Source: UKL13-2 sp031370625 | GTDB lineage: Bacteria; Pseudomonadota; Gammaproteobacteria; Burkholderiales; Usitatibacteraceae | Reading direction: 5' to 3' | Length of the DNA stretch: 8,832 bases | Assembly (NCBI GenBank): GCA_031370625.1 | Contig: JANMQR010000093.1 | Location: 1 to 8,832 of the forward strand | Part shown: in pieces, positions 7,416-8,832 of the stretch | Position numbering within the stretch: the first letter of the stretch is position 1 | Layout of the letters: every line of letters starts with the position of its first letter | The notes under the pieces: generated by a model | What the model was told of the DNA's origin: nothing | Database searches by the model: none | What the model saw: the letters and a program-made list of their open reading frames with translations, nothing else | Program-made: the position numbers and the translations under genes

Positions 7416-7811
7416 TTACATACGACGACGCTTGGGTGGACGGCAGCCGTTATGCGGCACTGGCGTCACATCAGCGATCGACAAAATTTTAATACCCAAT
7501 GCGTTCAATGCACGCACCGCAGATTCGCGACCTGGGCCTGGGCCCTTGATGCGAACTTCGAGGTTTTTAATACCGCACTCAATTGCCGCTTTACCTGCGG
7601 CCTCCGCTGCCACCTGGGCTGCGAATGGAGTGGATTTGCGTGAGCCTTTAAAGCCCGCGCCACCCGAAGTTGCCCAAGACAATGCATTGCCCTGACGGTC
7701 TGTGATCGTGATGATCGTGTTATTGAACGACGCGTGAACGTGTGCGATACCTTCCGACACATTCTTTTTTACCTTCTTGCGTACGCGTGTTGCAGCTGTG
7801 GGTTTAACCAT
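7416..7811 (-). CDS. rpsK: 30S ribosomal protein S11
   Basis: S11 is a platform protein of the small subunit that contacts mRNA and 16S rRNA near the Shine-Dalgarno helix. The 131-residue product shows GIAHVHASFNNTIITITD at 21-38, the Gly/Ser-rich segment SGGAGFKGSRKSTPFAAQ at 49-66, GPGPGRESAVRAL at 90-102 and the basic end NGCRPPKRRRM. Asn121-Gly122 corresponds to the site that carries isoaspartate in E. coli S11. The N-terminal tail is basic (RVRKKVKKN). A Shine-Dalgarno AAGGA lies six bases before the ATG. It is 35 bases downstream of rpsM and 17 bases upstream of rpsD, so co-transcription is expected. Confidence 0.98.
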   Translation of the reverse strand: MVKPTAATRVRKKVKKNVSEGIAHVHASFNNTIITITDRQGNALSWATSGGAGFKGSRKSTPFAAQVAAEAAGKAAIECGIKNLEVRIKGPGPGRESAVRALNALGIKILSIADVTPVPHNGCRPPKRRRM

Positions 7812-7846
7812 GCTTATTCCTTCACTCTAAACTTGTTTTCGTCCGC

Positions 7847-8209
7847 TTACTTAGCGAGACGAATGGCCTTGCGCGGGCCTTTGCGCGTACGTGCGTTGGT
7901 GCGGGTGCGTTGACCACGGCAAGGTAAACCCTTGCGATGGCGCGTACCGCGATAGCAACCCAAATCCATCAGACGCTTGATGCTCATCGAAATTTCGCGA
8001 CGAAGATCACCTTCAACGGTGAACTTGCCAACCTGCTCGCGCAGCTTGTCCATGTCGCCGTCCGTCAGATCCTTGATCTTGGCGGCGCGGTTGATCCCCG
8101 CAGCGTCACAAATTTTCTTTGCAGTGGTACGACCAACACCATAAATCGCGGTTAATGCGATTTCAGTATGTTGATGGTTCGGGATATTTACACCAGAAAT
8201 ACGGGCCAT
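7847..8209 (-). CDS. rpsM: 30S ribosomal protein S13
   Basis: S13 sits in the head of the small subunit, forms bridges to the large subunit and contacts P-site tRNA through its basic tail. The 120-residue product begins MARISGVNIPNHQ and has the helix-turn-helix-like YGVGRTTAKKIC at 23-34, LRREISMSIKRLMDLGCYRG at 69-88, the conserved RHRKGLPCRGQRT at 91-103 and a strongly basic tail NARTRKGPRKAIRLAK. The ATG is preceded by a GGAAAG Shine-Dalgarno about eight bases upstream. It starts only 14 bases after the rpmJ stop, so the long rpsM leader used in E. coli for S4 feedback cannot be present as a separate spacer. Confidence 0.98.
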   Translation of the reverse strand: MARISGVNIPNHQHTEIALTAIYGVGRTTAKKICDAAGINRAAKIKDLTDGDMDKLREQVGKFTVEGDLRREISMSIKRLMDLGCYRGTRHRKGLPCRGQRTRTNARTRKGPRKAIRLAK

Positions 8210-8223
8210 GATGTGCTTTCCAA

Positions 8224-8337
8224 TTAACCTTGACGTTGCTTATGACGTGGCTCTTTGCAGATCACACGTAACACGCCTTTGCGTCGAACTAATTTACAGT
8301 TGCGACAGATTTTTTTAACCGATGCTTGAACTCGCAT
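8224..8337 (-). CDS. rpmJ: 50S ribosomal protein L36, zinc-binding form
   Basis: L36 is the smallest large-subunit protein. I translated this short gene by hand: 37 residues, MRVQASVKKICRNC at the N-terminus, then a basic stretch KLVRRKG and an end in KEPRHKQRQG. Cys11, Cys14, Cys27 and His32 form the complete zinc-ribbon ligand set, so this is the zinc-containing (C+) paralogue type and not the Cys-less type induced under zinc starvation in some bacteria. A strong Shine-Dalgarno AAGGAG lies six bases before the ATG. It lies 82 bases after infA and 14 bases before rpsM. Confidence 0.96.
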   Translation of the reverse strand: MRVQASVKKICRNCKLVRRKGVLRVICKEPRHKQRQG

Positions 8338-8398
8338 TTTTTGCTCCTTGGTATTTCTCAGTAATACTCAAATACATACTTAAATTATTCAGCTGCAA

Positions 8399-8413
8399 CC
8401 GAAAACGTTTCGG
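8399..8413 (-). promoter_or_regulatory. Small hairpin just after infA
   Basis: CCGAAA-CGU-UUUCGG forms a six-base-pair stem with a three-base loop, six bases past the infA stop codon. It is not followed by a U-run, so it is unlikely to be a terminator; it could protect the infA 3' end or be chance. A second, AT-rich stem (GUAUUU with AAAUAC, 8370-8375 and 8351-8356) lies just upstream of the rpmJ Shine-Dalgarno in the same 82-base spacer. Confidence 0.35.
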
Positions 8414-8419
8414 CATCAA

Positions 8420-8638
8420 TTACTTCGCGCGGAAGGTAATTCTGGCCTTGGTCAGGTCGTAGGGCGTCAACTCAACAGTGACTTTGTCGCCCGGCAGAAT
8501 GCGGATGTAGTGCATGCGCATTTTTCCTGAGATATGACCCAGCACAATGTGCCCGTTTTCCAGTTTTACTCTAAACATGGCGTTGGGCAACGTCTCTACA
8601 ATCTCGCCCTGCATTTGAATCGTTTCTTCCTTCGCCAT
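8420..8638 (-). CDS. infA: Translation initiation factor IF-1
   Basis: IF-1 binds the A site of the 30S subunit during initiation and helps IF-2 and IF-3 select the initiator tRNA. The 72-residue product is a single S1/OB-fold domain: MAKEETIQMQGEIVETLPNA at the start, FRVKLENGH at 22-30, then GHISGKMRMHYIRILPGD at 34-51 and VELTPYDLTKARITFRAK at the end. The Tyr-Asp-Leu near the end and the central KMRMHYIRI match betaproteobacterial IF-1. Its location between secY and rpmJ is typical of that class; in E. coli infA lies elsewhere. An AGGAG sequence lies 13 bases before the ATG, a rather long spacing. The gap after secY is 42 bases. Confidence 0.98.
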   Translation of the reverse strand: MAKEETIQMQGEIVETLPNAMFRVKLENGHIVLGHISGKMRMHYIRILPGDKVTVELTPYDLTKARITFRAK

Positions 8639-8651
8639 GCGCTATTCTTTT

Positions 8652-8656
8652 CTCCT
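8652..8656 (-). promoter_or_regulatory. Probable ribosome binding site of infA, unusually distant
   Basis: AGGAG on the minus strand is the only Shine-Dalgarno-like sequence in front of infA. Its spacing of 13 bases to the ATG is longer than the 5 to 9 bases seen for most neighbours. The start is still secure because the encoded MAKEE N-terminus matches IF-1. Confidence 0.5.
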
Positions 8657-8680
8657 AAACCTGTCAGCTAATCACAACGA

Positions 8681-8832
8681 CTAGCGAACGGGGAAACCCT
8701 GGCCCTTGAAGTTTGCTTTCTTCAGAAGACTTTCGTACTGATGCGACATCATGTAGGCCTGCAACTGCGCCATAAAATCCATAGTCGTCACCACAATAAT
8801 CAAGAGAGATGTGCCACCAAAATAAAATGGCA
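8681..8832 (-). CDS. secY: SecY, protein translocase channel subunit (C-terminal end only)
   Basis: SecY is the channel subunit of the SecYEG translocase in the inner membrane. Only the last 49 residues are inside the window; the rest runs off the right edge. The translated end shows the last transmembrane helix, FYFGGTSLLIIVVTTMDF at about 2-19 of the visible part, then the cytoplasmic tail AQLQAYMMSHQYESLLKKAN, which is characteristic of SecY C-termini, ending FKGQGFPVR and TAG. infA follows 42 bases later in the same direction, marking the end of the spc operon genes. Confidence 0.95.
   Translation of the reverse strand, partial: PFYFGGTSLLIIVVTTMDFMAQLQAYMMSHQYESLLKKANFKGQGFPVR

Overview
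The window is an ordinary chromosomal segment, most likely from a betaproteobacterium. The evidence is the gene order secY-infA-rpmJ-rpsM-rpsK-rpsD-rpoA-rplQ, with infA lying between secY and rpmJ, and protein sequences that resemble betaproteobacterial versions, including a 72-residue IF-1, a 326-residue RNA polymerase alpha subunit and a 206-residue S4. I cannot name the genus from this sequence alone. I see no mobile element, CRISPR array, phage gene, tRNA or rRNA.

Left part (1-3669, plus strand): the 3' four-fifths of uvrA, the damage-recognition ATPase of nucleotide excision repair, is cut by the window start. A complete MOFRL-type glycerate 2-kinase gene follows 37 bases later in the same direction. 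Middle part (3685-5202, minus strand): a YbdL-like class I aminotransferase converges on the kinase gene with only 15 bases between the stop codons. Upstream of it is about 300 bases with no recognisable gene, then a strong intrinsic terminator that closes the ribosomal transcript.

Right part (5203-8832, minus strand): this is the end of the spc operon fused to the alpha operon. Read in transcription order it holds the last 49 residues of secY (protein export channel), infA (initiation factor IF-1), rpmJ (L36), rpsM (S13), rpsK (S11), rpsD (S4), rpoA (RNA polymerase alpha) and rplQ (L17). The genes are closely spaced (14 to 127 bases). Most have clear Shine-Dalgarno sequences; rpsD uses a GTG start. 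No strong promoter is visible inside the cluster, so it is probably transcribed mainly from promoters outside the window.

No undescribed system was found. The points worth a second look are small and mostly non-coding. They are a long hairpin between rpsD and rpoA that stays fully paired only as RNA, a 14-base tandem duplication spanning the rpoA stop codon, the lack of room for an E. coli-type S4-binding leader before rpsM, and two metabolic genes without a visible Shine-Dalgarno.
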